From Mycobacterium heidelbergense (lineage in GTDB: Bacteria; Actinomycetota; Actinomycetes; Mycobacteriales; Mycobacteriaceae): a stretch of DNA of 64,000 nucleotides. The DNA is taken from the NCBI RefSeq assembly GCF_010730745.1, contig NZ_AP022615.1:3100001-3164000 (forward strand), written 5' to 3'. The position numbers and the translations under genes are program-made. The notes under the pieces are model-generated. The model saw only the letters and a program-made list of their open reading frames with translations, did no database searches and was not told where the DNA came from. Positions 25,215 through 34,616 of the stretch are shown here, in pieces. The first letter of the stretch is position 1, and the number at the start of each line of letters is the position of its first letter.

Positions 25215-26398
25215 GGCAGAGCGACCGGCTCGTCGACCGCCAACCGTGCCGGCCTCGTGCCGCCCCTGAGCCAGAAGTACGAACCGGGCTTGGCGGCCTC
25301 GCGCCGGATGGCCCACAGCGTGCCCTTGCAGATCGCTTCCTTGATGGACGCGGCGGTTCGACCGCCCACGGCCGCGTTCACCGGGGTGTCGTCGGTGCGC
25401 GCGAACTGCAGGGTTCCGTGGGCGCGGCCCAGGCTGATGCACTGCCCGACGAACGCCTGGTCGAGCACCGCGGCCGGGTTTCCGGCGAGGCGGCTGAGCA
25501 CGGTGTTGGCGGCCTGGGCGCCCAGCGGACCGGCGGCTTGGCAGCTCATCCGCAACGGCCGGCCCGACGGCGCGGCGGCGTCACCCGCGGCGACGATGCG
25601 CGGGTCGTCGATGCTGGTCAGCGTCTCGTCGGTGAGCAGCCGGCCCAGGGCGTCGGTGCGAAGCCCGCTGCGTGCGGCCAGATCCGGCACCGCAAAGCCC
25701 GCCGTCCACACCGTCGCGGCGCTGGGCAGCACGGCGCCGTCGGCGAGGACCACCGCGTCCCAGCGCACCTGGCTGGCGGCCACCGATTCCAGCACGCCGA
25801 CGCCGAGCTTGCGCAGCCGTTTGGCCACCGAACGCCGGCCCCGGTTGCTGAGCGACTGGCCGAGGATGCCGCCGCAGACAAGCGTCACCCGGCGCCCCCG
25901 CTCGGCCAGCTCGGAAGCGGTTTCGATGCCGGTCAGTCCGCCGCCGACCACGGTCACGGGCGCATCGGCGGGCCGATCGGCGAGCGCGTACCGGAGCCGC
26001 TGCGCGTTTTCCAGATCGGCCACCGAATAAGCGAATTCGGCCGCCCCGGGCACCCCTAACGGCACCGCGCCGGTGCTCCCGATGGCGTAGATCAGGTAGT
26101 CGTAGGTCAGTTCGGCACCCGAGGCCAACAGGACGCGCCGGTCGGCGGCCTCGATGCGCTCGACACTGTCGACGATCAGCCGGATTCCCGCACCGAGCAG
26201 CGTGCCGTAATCGGCCGTCGCGGCGCCGGTGTCGGCGACCAGCTGGTGCAGGCGGATCCGCTCGACGAAGACCGGACGCGGATTGACCAGGGTGATATCG
26301 ATGTCGGTGCGCTGCCGCAGACGATTGGCGGCCAGCGTCCCGGCGTATCCGCCGCCGACAACGACGACATGCGTTCGTGGGGTGGCCAGCTCGGTCAT
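25211..26398 (-). CDS. NAD(P)/FAD-dependent oxidoreductase, NDH-2-like, partner of the SigJ-type factor
   Basis: The protein has 395 residues. The FAD site is VVVGGGYAGTLAANRL (11-26), the second nucleotide site VTVVGGGLTGIETASEL, and the FAD-closing motif IVAAGDAAAPSG. The fold is that of type II NADH dehydrogenases and ferredoxin/carotenoid reductases, but the membrane-anchoring C-terminus is not evident. Translational coupling to the sigma factor suggests that it is its target or co-function. The physiological acceptor is unknown. Confidence 0.82.
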   Translation of the reverse strand: MTELATPRTHVVVVGGGYAGTLAANRLRQRTDIDITLVNPRPVFVERIRLHQLVADTGAATADYGTLLGAGIRLIVDSVERIEAADRRVLLASGAELTYDYLIYAIGSTGAVPLGVPGAAEFAYSVADLENAQRLRYALADRPADAPVTVVGGGLTGIETASELAERGRRVTLVCGGILGQSLSNRGRRSVAKRLRKLGVGVLESVAASQVRWDAVVLADGAVLPSAATVWTAGFAVPDLAARSGLRTDALGRLLTDETLTSIDDPRIVAAGDAAAPSGRPLRMSCQAAGPLGAQAANTVLSRLAGNPAAVLDQAFVGQCISLGRAHGTLQFARTDDTPVNAAVGGRTAASIKEAICKGTLWAIRREAAKPGSYFWLRGGTRPARLAVDEPVALP

Positions 26399-26714
26399 GG
26401 CTGTCTCCTATTCTCACGGGACTGGTGCCCTTGAGACACCGCGGGCCGTCCGGGCGTGACAGGCGGGGCCGCGAATGTGAGCCGACTCACTCGCCGGGCT
26501 CGGCGGGGCCGGGCGCGGCGGGCGGAGAATGATACGCTTCGCGATACCAATTTGTAAGCCACCCCGTGCCGAATACACTCACCAGACGACGCCGAAGTAC
26601 GGCGCATTTCAATGCCCGCAATTGCGCATTGAGGCCAGTAAAACGTGAAGACGACCATCCCCCTGATTGGGCCAGGCGCCCAGATGGGACATGTGCCCGA
26701 CATCGGAGGAGCCC
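26399..26714. other. 316-bp intergenic region with an AT-rich patch and imperfect palindrome
   Basis: Between divergent genes. The stretch at about 26520-26650 is less GC-rich than its neighbours and includes a near-palindrome CAATGCCCGCAATTGCGCATTG (about 26611-26632). It probably holds both promoters. No ORF is credible here. Confidence 0.4.
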
Positions 26715-28580
26715 GTGCCGCGCAGCCTGGACCTCGTCGTCACTTCCGTGGCCACCCAGCTGATGGAGGCCACGGGATCCACCGCGACCCAGGTGAGTGA
26801 AAAGGTACTCGCCCAGCTCGTCGAGCAGTTCGACGTGGACGCCAGCTTCCTGCGCCACCACGACCACGACGTCCGGGCCTCGGTATTGGTCGCCGAGTGG
26901 CCGCCGCGAATCGACGTGCCCGACCCCGATCCGCTGGCCGTTGTCCACTTCACCAGCGCCGATCCGGTGCTCGCGCAGTGCGAACACGGCAGGAAACCCG
27001 TGGTGATAGGGCCGGACCAGGCCGACCGCTCCTTCCCGCGGTGGGTGGGCAGGGCCAAACAGCCCGTCTCGCCCTCGGTGGCCGCCGCGCCGCTGGTCTC
27101 GGGCGAGGTCACCACCGGCGTGCTCGGCTTCGTCAAGTTCGGCGCCCGGAAGTGGAAGCAAGAAGAGATCAACACGCTCGAGGCCGTCGCCGCCCTGTTC
27201 GCGCAGCTCCAGGCCCGGATCGCGGCCGAAGAAAAGCTGCGCTATCTGGCCGAGCACGACGACCTGACCGGCCTCTACAACCGTCGGGCGCTGGTTGCGC
27301 ACCTGTCCGAGCGGCTCGCAACGGGCAGCCCCGGGCCCGTCGCCGTCCTGTACCTCGACCTGGACCGCCTGAAGCCGATCAACGATTACCTCGGCCACAC
27401 CGCGGGCGACTGGTTCATCAGGGTGTTCGCGCAACGCATCCGGGTCTGCGCGGGAAGCCACAGCATGATCGCGCGGCTGGGTGGCGACGAATTCGTCGTC
27501 GTGCCCGACCATCCGATGTCGGCGGCGGCCGCGGAGTCGTTCGCCCGTCGCCTGGGGGCGATGCTCCGCGAGCGGCTGGCCATCGGCGGCCACATGATCA
27601 CCCGCACCGTGAGCATCGGGCTGGCGGTGGGCATGCCCGGGCGTGACAACACCACCGATCTGCTGCGCCGGGCCGACGAGGCCGTGCTGACCGCCAAGCG
27701 CGGCGGCGGCAACCAGGTCGCGCTGTCCACCGACGACATGTCCCTGAAAAGCGCCTTCCGCAACGACATCGAACTGCATCTGCAGGGCGATATCGACAGC
27801 GAGGCGCTGCTGCTGCACTATCTGCCCGAGGTCGACCTGTGGACCGGCGCCGTCGTGGCGGCGGAGGCACTGGTCCGGTGGCGCCACCCGATCTGGGGGC
27901 TGCTGCTGCCGGATTCGTTCATCGGGGTCGCCGAATCGACCAACCTCGCCGGCGAGCTGGGCCGGTGGGTGATGCGCAGCGCCTGCGCCGAATTCAGCCG
28001 GTGGCGATCCAATGGCGTCGGGCAAAGCGCCGTATTGCGCATCAACGTGTCACCCGTGCAGCTGATCACCCGCGGCTTCGTTCGCAGCGTCGCCGACACC
28101 ATCGAGGAGTTCGGCATCGACAGCGGGTCGGTATGCCTGGAGATCACCGAGCGGGCCGTGGTGCACGACATCGAAACCACTCGCAAAACGCTGACGGAGC
28201 TGAAGGAGGTCGGGGTCCAGATCGCCATCGACGACTTCGGCACCGGCTACGCGGTGTTGTCGCACCTGAAGTCCCTCCCGGTCGACATGCTCAAGATCGA
28301 CACCGGGTTCGTCCGCGACCTGGGCACCAACGCGGGCGACCTCGCGATCGTCCGGGCGATCATCGGGCTGGCCGAGGCCTTCGGCCTGCAGCTGGTCGCC
28401 GAGGGGGTCGAAACGCCTGCCGCCGCAATGACCTTGATGCAACATGGCTGCCACCGCGCGCAGGGATTCCTGTTGTCGCGTCCGGTCCCGGGCAATGCCA
28501 TGGAAGCGTTATTGTCGGCGCGCTGGATGCCGATGCCGTTCCTCGCCGACCGCGAGGCGCTGTCACTGGGTGTGATCTGA
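26715..28580 (+). CDS. GAF-GGDEF-EAL cyclic-di-GMP synthase/phosphodiesterase (Rv1354c-like)
   Basis: GTG at 26715, preceded by CGGAGGAGCCC, gives 621 residues, close to Rv1354c (about 623). A GAF sensor lies at about 10-165 and the diguanylate cyclase at about 178-335 with intact GGDEF at 256-260. No RxxD inhibitory site is seen before it. The EAL phosphodiesterase is at about 350-610 with EALVRW (384-389), DDFGTGY and the EGVET loop. Both catalytic cores look intact, so it may make and break c-di-GMP. It is the last regulator before the polysaccharide island, which contains a BcsB-like protein. Confidence 0.92.
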   Translation: MPRSLDLVVTSVATQLMEATGSTATQVSEKVLAQLVEQFDVDASFLRHHDHDVRASVLVAEWPPRIDVPDPDPLAVVHFTSADPVLAQCEHGRKPVVIGPDQADRSFPRWVGRAKQPVSPSVAAAPLVSGEVTTGVLGFVKFGARKWKQEEINTLEAVAALFAQLQARIAAEEKLRYLAEHDDLTGLYNRRALVAHLSERLATGSPGPVAVLYLDLDRLKPINDYLGHTAGDWFIRVFAQRIRVCAGSHSMIARLGGDEFVVVPDHPMSAAAAESFARRLGAMLRERLAIGGHMITRTVSIGLAVGMPGRDNTTDLLRRADEAVLTAKRGGGNQVALSTDDMSLKSAFRNDIELHLQGDIDSEALLLHYLPEVDLWTGAVVAAEALVRWRHPIWGLLLPDSFIGVAESTNLAGELGRWVMRSACAEFSRWRSNGVGQSAVLRINVSPVQLITRGFVRSVADTIEEFGIDSGSVCLEITERAVVHDIETTRKTLTELKEVGVQIAIDDFGTGYAVLSHLKSLPVDMLKIDTGFVRDLGTNAGDLAIVRAIIGLAEAFGLQLVAEGVETPAAAMTLMQHGCHRAQGFLLSRPVPGNAMEALLSARWMPMPFLADREALSLGVI

Positions 28581-28587
28581 CATCCTC

Positions 28588-30276
28588 ATGCGTCGCACTT
28601 TCAGGCAAAGCAGGCTGGTCGTTGTCGCTTGCGTGGCGCTGGCCCTGAGCGGATGCGGCGGCCACACCAATCCCGGGCCGCTGAACGCGATGATCAGCCC
28701 GGCCATCCCGGCCTCGACTCAGGAGATATCCAATCCGCTGCGCGGGCAATACGAGGATCTGTTGAATCCCCTTTTCCCGCAAGGCAATCCGGCGCAGAAG
28801 CGGTATCCCGCGTGGCCGGCGTCCTATGACGCGAGCATGCGCGTCACGTGGCGGCAGCTGCAGCCCACCGATCCGCGCACGCTGCCCCCCGACGCGCCCG
28901 ACGACCGCAGGTTCGACTTCAGCGTGATCGACGACGCGCTGACCAAGCTGGCCAGCCGAAACATGCGGCTGACCCTTCGGGTGGTCGCCTACAACTCCTG
29001 TTGCGACACCGTCTACCCGAACAACACGAACATCGCGGTTCCCGACTGGGTGCGTGCCATTCCCAGCGCCACCACCGGCTACCCCGGCCCGGCCGACGGC
29101 GTCACACCCGGGGTGACGCAGGTGGTGCCGAACTGGAACGACCCGGCGTACCTGGACGGCTTCGGGCAGCTGCTCGCCGCGCTCGGGCGCCGCTACGACG
29201 GCGACGAGCGGCTCAGCGTGTTCGAGTTCTCCGGGTACGGGGATTTCAGCGCGAACCACATCGCGTATGTGCGTGACAAGCTGGGGGCGCCGGGCCCTTC
29301 GCCGGACGACAGCGTGGCGAAGCTGGGGTATTACAGCCAGTTTCGTGACCAGAGCATCACCGCCGCGTCCATTCGGCAGCTGGTCGCGGCGAACGTCAAC
29401 GCCTTCCCGCACACGCAATTGGTGGTGACCCCACAGAACCCGGAGATCGTGCGCGAGCTGCTCGCCGACGACGTCACCAAGAAACTGTCCGCGCCGGTGG
29501 GGATCCGCTCGGATTGCCTCGGCGTTCAGTCGCCGCTGCCGGCCTGGGCCGAGTCCAGCGACTCGCAGTACGTGCGGACCAACGATGCGGTCGTCGACGC
29601 GATCAAGCGGCGGCTCGCATCGGCGCCGGTGATCACGGGGTGGTGCCGGTTGCCGAACGGAACCGACCCGCGGTCCTACTACGAAAAGGGCCTGCACGAC
29701 GTCATCAGGTATCACGTGTCGATGACGGCGAGTGCCAACTTCCCGGACCGGGATTCGACGTCGGCGATGGACACCAAGCTGTATCTGCTGTGGGCCCAAG
29801 CCAATGCGTCCGCCGGCTATCGCTACTCGGTCGAGGCGCGGCCGGGTACGCAGTCGATACAGGGCAAGGTGGCGAGCATTACTGTCGTGTGGACCAACTA
29901 CGGCTCCGCGGCCGCGACCGAGCAGTGGGCGCCCGGCTACAAGCTGGTGGATTTCTCCGGAGCGGTGGTTCGGACCCTGCCGGCGACGGTCAACCTCAAG
30001 ACGCTGGTCCACGACGACTCCAGCCAGTCACGCGAGGAGGCGGTCCCGGCGTCATCGACGGAATCGGTGCACGTCGACCTGACGGGCCTGGCGCCGGGGC
30101 ATTACACGCTGCGGGCGTCCGTGGACTGGCAACAGCACAAGCCGGGCGCCTCGCACGTGGTGAACTACGCCCCCATGGCGCTGGCCCGTGACGGCCGCGA
30201 CGGCTCGGGCCTGTACCCGATCGCCACGCTCGACATCCCGCGCGATGTGCTGATCGCCGCCCCCGTCGGTGGGTAA
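28588..30276 (+). CDS. Putative lipoprotein with TIM-barrel-like DUF4832-type domain (Rv1006-like)
   Basis: The protein has 562 residues, close to Rv1006. The signal peptide ends with lipobox ALSGC at about residue 24. The central part (about 45-400) has features of a (beta/alpha)8 glycoside-hydrolase-like fold: NPLRGQYEDL, FDFSVIDDAL, VFEFSGYGDFS and ITGWCRLP. A beta-sandwich-like C-terminal part follows (IQGKVASITVVWTNYGSAA; LTGLAPGHYTLRASVDW). It may bind or process surface glycans. It is the last backbone gene before the island, 7 bp after the c-di-GMP enzyme. Confidence 0.75.
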   Translation: MRRTFRQSRLVVVACVALALSGCGGHTNPGPLNAMISPAIPASTQEISNPLRGQYEDLLNPLFPQGNPAQKRYPAWPASYDASMRVTWRQLQPTDPRTLPPDAPDDRRFDFSVIDDALTKLASRNMRLTLRVVAYNSCCDTVYPNNTNIAVPDWVRAIPSATTGYPGPADGVTPGVTQVVPNWNDPAYLDGFGQLLAALGRRYDGDERLSVFEFSGYGDFSANHIAYVRDKLGAPGPSPDDSVAKLGYYSQFRDQSITAASIRQLVAANVNAFPHTQLVVTPQNPEIVRELLADDVTKKLSAPVGIRSDCLGVQSPLPAWAESSDSQYVRTNDAVVDAIKRRLASAPVITGWCRLPNGTDPRSYYEKGLHDVIRYHVSMTASANFPDRDSTSAMDTKLYLLWAQANASAGYRYSVEARPGTQSIQGKVASITVVWTNYGSAAATEQWAPGYKLVDFSGAVVRTLPATVNLKTLVHDDSSQSREEAVPASSTESVHVDLTGLAPGHYTLRASVDWQQHKPGASHVVNYAPMALARDGRDGSGLYPIATLDIPRDVLIAAPVGG

Positions 30277-30381
30277 CGAGTCGCTGGGGGAGTGGGAGGG
30301 TTTAGCCTCGGTTTGGCCTGGGGGTTTTCACCGGGATTAGTGAAACTCATTAGCGATATGTGCTTGCGGTCTGTTTCCGCC

Positions 30382-31287
30382 CTACCGGATAGGTAATCTA
30401 CGCCGTGTGTAGAACGTTTTGTTACCGAACGAAAACTTACGCCGCTGGCGATAACCCAGGATCGCCGCCTTCACGCCGAAAGGAACTCTCCGTTTAAGCG
30501 CGCGAGCCAGCGACGGCATTGTTTCCTCTCGGCTTCCAGCCTCCCACAGAGCCGCATAATCGCTTTGAATCGGGGGGGTCGCAAACATTGGCGAGTCGCG
30601 CGTCTTTGTCGCTTCAACCATCATAGTCACGGACCCTTTAGAAAAGAGACCGACTCGCGCACGCACCTGTTCGGGATCGACCACGTCGTACAGTGTGTGG
30701 TTCATCGTCAATTCTGGACCGGGATAGCGCCCCTGAAATATTGTTATCTGGCGGAGGTCAAAACCGTTCGGCTCGGAAAAAACGCGAAACATTAATTCCG
30801 GGCTGAACTGATAAAATCCATGACCCATCTGATTGTTGGCTGGGGTTGTCAGGAATATTGTGCCGCCCACTTTGAGCATACTGCCGAGGTTTGCCAATGC
30901 GACCGGCACGTTGAAGATGTGCTCCAAGGAGCCGCCATCGATGACCGCATCGTAGCGTCCATGCCAAGCTTCCGGAATTGGCGTGTTCATGTCATGAATC
31001 GTGTCAGCGCCTTCATATGCGGAGGCATCGATCACCGTAATGGACGAAGCTCCCAGGAACTCGCGCAGAAAAACATCAGCGTATTGGGCCCATAGGTACT
31101 TGTCCAAAGGCGTGACAGATGAACCGAACGCCTTTCGATATTCTCTGCGGAAGAAAGCGGCTTCTCGTCGATGCAGGCTAAGGCTCTGATGCCCGAGGGT
31201 TAGCAGTCGATCGAAGGAAACGCCCCGCTGTCTGGCGTTCCATAACATGGTTGCGTCGCAATAGGTAATTCCCACGACGGAGATCAT
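30382..31287 (-). CDS. Class I SAM-dependent methyltransferase
   Basis: The protein has 301 residues. Methyltransferase elements are VIDASAYEGAD, YDAVIDGGSLEHIFNVPVALANL and LKVGGTIFLTTPANN, with the glycine-rich SAM loop poorly matched. The GC content is visibly lower than the backbone and codon use includes rare AT-ending codons, which suggests recent acquisition. It is probably a sugar O-methyltransferase of the polysaccharide pathway. Located downstream of the BcsB-like gene on the same strand. Confidence 0.75.
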   Translation of the reverse strand: MISVVGITYCDATMLWNARQRGVSFDRLLTLGHQSLSLHRREAAFFRREYRKAFGSSVTPLDKYLWAQYADVFLREFLGASSITVIDASAYEGADTIHDMNTPIPEAWHGRYDAVIDGGSLEHIFNVPVALANLGSMLKVGGTIFLTTPANNQMGHGFYQFSPELMFRVFSEPNGFDLRQITIFQGRYPGPELTMNHTLYDVVDPEQVRARVGLFSKGSVTMMVEATKTRDSPMFATPPIQSDYAALWEAGSREETMPSLARALKRRVPFGVKAAILGYRQRRKFSFGNKTFYTRRRLPIR

Positions 31288-31359
31288 CCCATAGAGGAAA
31301 TATTTGTGCTTGGATTCGCCAGGAAAGGATCGTGCCCCTGATGACCTGGTCGGCGCGTT

Positions 31360-33351
31360 TTAACCGCGATCGGCGCGCCGGCGGCGGGCCCTCACCAAGA
31401 TGACGACGGCACCGGCAGCGGCGGCGACCAACCAAGCGCCGGCGATCCACCACGCCCACGCGTAGTTTTGCCGATTGTTCGACGTTGCCGGCTGCGCCGC
31501 GAGGTCGTTGGGCGGATTCGGGATGGTGATCGGTTCGGCTCCCGGGGCGGAGACGATCATCCGGCCGGTCAGTCCAAACCACCGTTCCGCTTTAGCGGAT
31601 AACCACCGCAACAATTCGTCGAGCTGCGCGGGTGACCCGTTGGAAGTCGCGACCAAAATCGAGCGTTGCCCATCAAACGCCGTCTGCAGCGAGCCGAAAT
31701 GCGCTGCCGGATTAAGGGTTAGTGAAACGTGCTTGCCTGCGGTATCGAGGCCCTCGACGGTGACGTGATCCTGGTCTGCGGTGAACGGGAGCGCAATCGT
31801 GTGAACGGGCCAGGCGCCGGCCGAGATGAGAATAGCGGGGTCACGGCTGTCAATCGCTTGCTTGAGACTGGTCACCGTGCTTTCCAGTGGTACCGCGCTC
31901 ATATGTTGAAGGCCCATCATTATCTGGACTGCGCGCACGGTGTCATTGAATGCGTCGTCGTCACTGATGCCTATCTGGACGCGCGGCATAAGCGCTTGCG
32001 GGAGTGTCTCAAACCCTCGCGACACGGCCGGAGTCGCGCGACTGGCTTGAATCTGGGTGCGACCGTCGATCGTGAGCGCCACCGGGAGATAGTCGCCACA
32101 GTGTCCCACGTCTCCGCTGGTGCGCACCGTTACCCGTAGCGAGGTTACACGCGTGACAAGCCGGCGAGAAATCTCGATTGAATGATCGATTTTTCCGTCG
32201 GTTTCGACCGGCCATCGGTCAATAGTCTCTCCATTGACCGTGGCAATCACTTCACCGCCGAGGGTCTTCGGAAGGGGCGTGTGCGAACCGATTAGGTGCA
32301 CTCGAAGTTGGTCCAGCGCAGTACCGAACCGGGTCTGGTCCAGGTTGATTAACACCTCCGGCCACAGGCCCTCGGAGACCAGACCAGATTGATTCAGTTG
32401 TGCGAGGGTGGTGGTATCGCCGACGAATTTCTGTTTATTCGGCAATGGGGCGGCGACTACCGCGGCGGGGCTGACTGCAAATCGCAACAAGTCATCCGTC
32501 AGCAGCCGTGTCTGGTTGGTGAGTTCATCGCCGGGCCCGGAGATGAGAAGCCCGGGCACGCCTGTGTTGCCCTGCAGCGAGAGGCCCTTGTCGGGGCCCT
32601 CCTTGATGATGATCTGCCGCTCCAAAGGTAGAGACGGACCGACCCAGTTGGTCGTCCGATCAGCAAGAGGAACGACGACCACTTCAGGGCTCTGCGGTCC
32701 GTAGCGCCGCTCCATCGCAGCGGCCAGCTGGACTGCCGCGTCGGACTCTTGCCGCGAGGGCTTGGGTGGCAGCGCGATCGTCAACTTGCGAATGACGGGC
32801 GGGAGGAAACCGCCCACGTTAACCGGTGCGACTTCCGCTCCGGCAAACGTCACCGAACCGTTAACGAGTCGTACGGGAGCAATGTTGTCCCAGCAGTAAC
32901 CCTCCACTGGGATAGCGGTCACCGTCAGGGTGACAGTCACCACATCAGCAACGACCTGTGCTCCCGCCAGGGGAATAACCATTTGCGTCTGGTCTTTGGT
33001 TGGCAGCTCCAACCGGCTGATGGTGCGGTCGCCCTGGGAAACTGTCAGGTTGCCGAATCGGAGGTTGACGGGGACTTCGACCGTCGCGTTCAACGTCGAC
33101 GGGCTCAACCCCCGGGGCACTGGAAATGTCAACGTGTTGACGGTGTTGTTTCGGTGCCCGTAGAACCCGAACCAAATGGCGGTCGGCGCGCCCAGGTCGG
33201 ACAACGAGAGCGTCGGAGAATCGATGACAGGGCCGTCACCACTGGTCGGATCAGCATCCGCGCACGGCGCGCTCCAGATGATCATTGCTAGCACCCCGGC
33301 AAGTGCTGCAAGGCGGGGCGCACGCATGCGTGGGAGCATATCAAAGACCAT
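31360..33351 (-). CDS. BcsB-like cellulose-synthase regulatory subunit homologue, no adjacent BcsA
   Basis: The protein has 663 residues (ATG 33351; ATG 33327 would start directly at the signal peptide). It has a Sec signal (..GVLAMIIWSAPCADA), a long extracytoplasmic beta-rich region with GFYGHRNNTVNTLTFPVPRG, GYCWDN and GLSLQGNTGVPGLLISGPGDEL, and one C-terminal transmembrane helix (about 633-655) followed by RARRRR. This layout is that of BcsB, the periplasmic carbohydrate-binding partner of the BcsA synthase. No BcsA-type multi-pass GT2 with PilZ lies in the window, so the partner is elsewhere or different. The role in this locus is inferred. Confidence 0.75.
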   Translation of the reverse strand: MVFDMLPRMRAPRLAALAGVLAMIIWSAPCADADPTSGDGPVIDSPTLSLSDLGAPTAIWFGFYGHRNNTVNTLTFPVPRGLSPSTLNATVEVPVNLRFGNLTVSQGDRTISRLELPTKDQTQMVIPLAGAQVVADVVTVTLTVTAIPVEGYCWDNIAPVRLVNGSVTFAGAEVAPVNVGGFLPPVIRKLTIALPPKPSRQESDAAVQLAAAMERRYGPQSPEVVVVPLADRTTNWVGPSLPLERQIIIKEGPDKGLSLQGNTGVPGLLISGPGDELTNQTRLLTDDLLRFAVSPAAVVAAPLPNKQKFVGDTTTLAQLNQSGLVSEGLWPEVLINLDQTRFGTALDQLRVHLIGSHTPLPKTLGGEVIATVNGETIDRWPVETDGKIDHSIEISRRLVTRVTSLRVTVRTSGDVGHCGDYLPVALTIDGRTQIQASRATPAVSRGFETLPQALMPRVQIGISDDDAFNDTVRAVQIMMGLQHMSAVPLESTVTSLKQAIDSRDPAILISAGAWPVHTIALPFTADQDHVTVEGLDTAGKHVSLTLNPAAHFGSLQTAFDGQRSILVATSNGSPAQLDELLRWLSAKAERWFGLTGRMIVSAPGAEPITIPNPPNDLAAQPATSNNRQNYAWAWWIAGAWLVAAAAGAVVILVRARRRRADRG

Positions 33352-34616
33352 GATTGAGCGAGATATTGCGTCGTTTGGTATGTATTTTGCGTGCTAGCGA
33401 CATCGACGGTATCTAAGCACGCCTCCCGGGGTGCGGAGGCGAGATTGCGGCCAACCCCAGGTTTGACGGCACCGGTCGGTGGTCATCGCTGCAACTCGCG
33501 CGCGTCGTTTCACGCAACATCGGACACTCTTGCAGGGCACTCTGATGCTGATTGCTGGGATTGCAACCGATCATCTGGGTGTAAGCCCAGGTCAAACGCC
33601 GATGTAATCGGTCCAGCCAACAGATCATCAGTTTTTGGCTGCCCGGACTGTGTTTGGCCGCGCTTTCATAACGCGTAAAGAATTAAGTAGCGGTTATGCG
33701 ACCTCGTTTTCGCGTGAGATAGGCAACGGCGCGCCATTTAGCGCGACTTGCAAAATTGCGGATCTCTTGCGGAAGTCGGGATGGCTGACCTCGGCGGTGC
33801 ATTCAAAGATTCGCGCTGAGCGACGTTGGATGTAGTGAAATTCGATACAAGCCGTAAGCGTTTACATTCGCATGTTCCATCCAAAGCTCCTAGGCAATGC
33901 CCAAAATAATCCCCGAAATGAATGCGTGCCGTCGGTCTTCGAAGGGTATAAGCAAGCCGACATGGATTCGGTTCCTAGCCACTGGGAAAACTCCTAAGAA
34001 TTGAAATGCAAATACTCACGAAGGCGGCTTGGCCGAATCGTAGGAGTTTGGCCATCTTACTGATGATGGCGAACTATTCGAGTCCAAACACCCTGGAGAA
34101 AAAGTCGGGAGTCCTTGGCACGAGTGGCACCGGTTGGAACGCATATTTGCGATCCGCTGAGCAGCCGTGGTGGCACTGCTTTATTCCTCGACGACTCTCG
34201 ACTGGCCGGGCCACCGCCATGACGCGCCTCCAAATAAGCATCTATCGAAACGTCCGCGCTAGATTTGTGTGGTATGTGATTCACCTCGTCAGTAAGGCGG
34301 AGCTCTCGCCTAACTGGGCTCGTCCATCTGCTTTACGGACTGGGGCCAAAAGGGGTATGGGATCTACGCGATTCCACTAACCCTAAACCTGTGTGTTTAT
34401 CCTTTTATGATTAGGCTCAACGCCATGCGGGGTCGTCGGCAATAACCAGACGGCCGTTTAATCGAAATTGGCCGACGCTGTTTGGTCTCGATCTCCAGCC
34501 CGGTGACGACACTCGGCCTCGCGCCTAGACGCGTAAGCAGTTGGTACACATCAAATCTCGTGGTGTGGGACGTTGCTTGTTTGATTCGGTAAGTGGCCGC
34601 ATGCTATTGTTGCGCA
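33352..34616. other. 1.26-kb lower-GC region without a credible gene; decayed coding traces
   Basis: Only short ORFs occur. The longest (34006-34380, plus strand, 124 codons) has no ribosome binding site or family signature. Its neighbours in the other two frames show fragments such as LLGNAQNNPRNECVPSVFEG (about 33885-33945) that break at stop codons. Base composition is far more AT-rich than the backbone. It reads as eroded horizontally acquired DNA between two methyltransferase/BcsB genes. It also holds the promoter of the FkbM gene. Confidence 0.5.

Noticed and set aside
34006..34380. 124-codon plus-strand ORF in the low-GC interval as a gene
   Set aside because: No ribosome binding site, no known domain, mixed-frame fragments around it; treated as decayed sequence.
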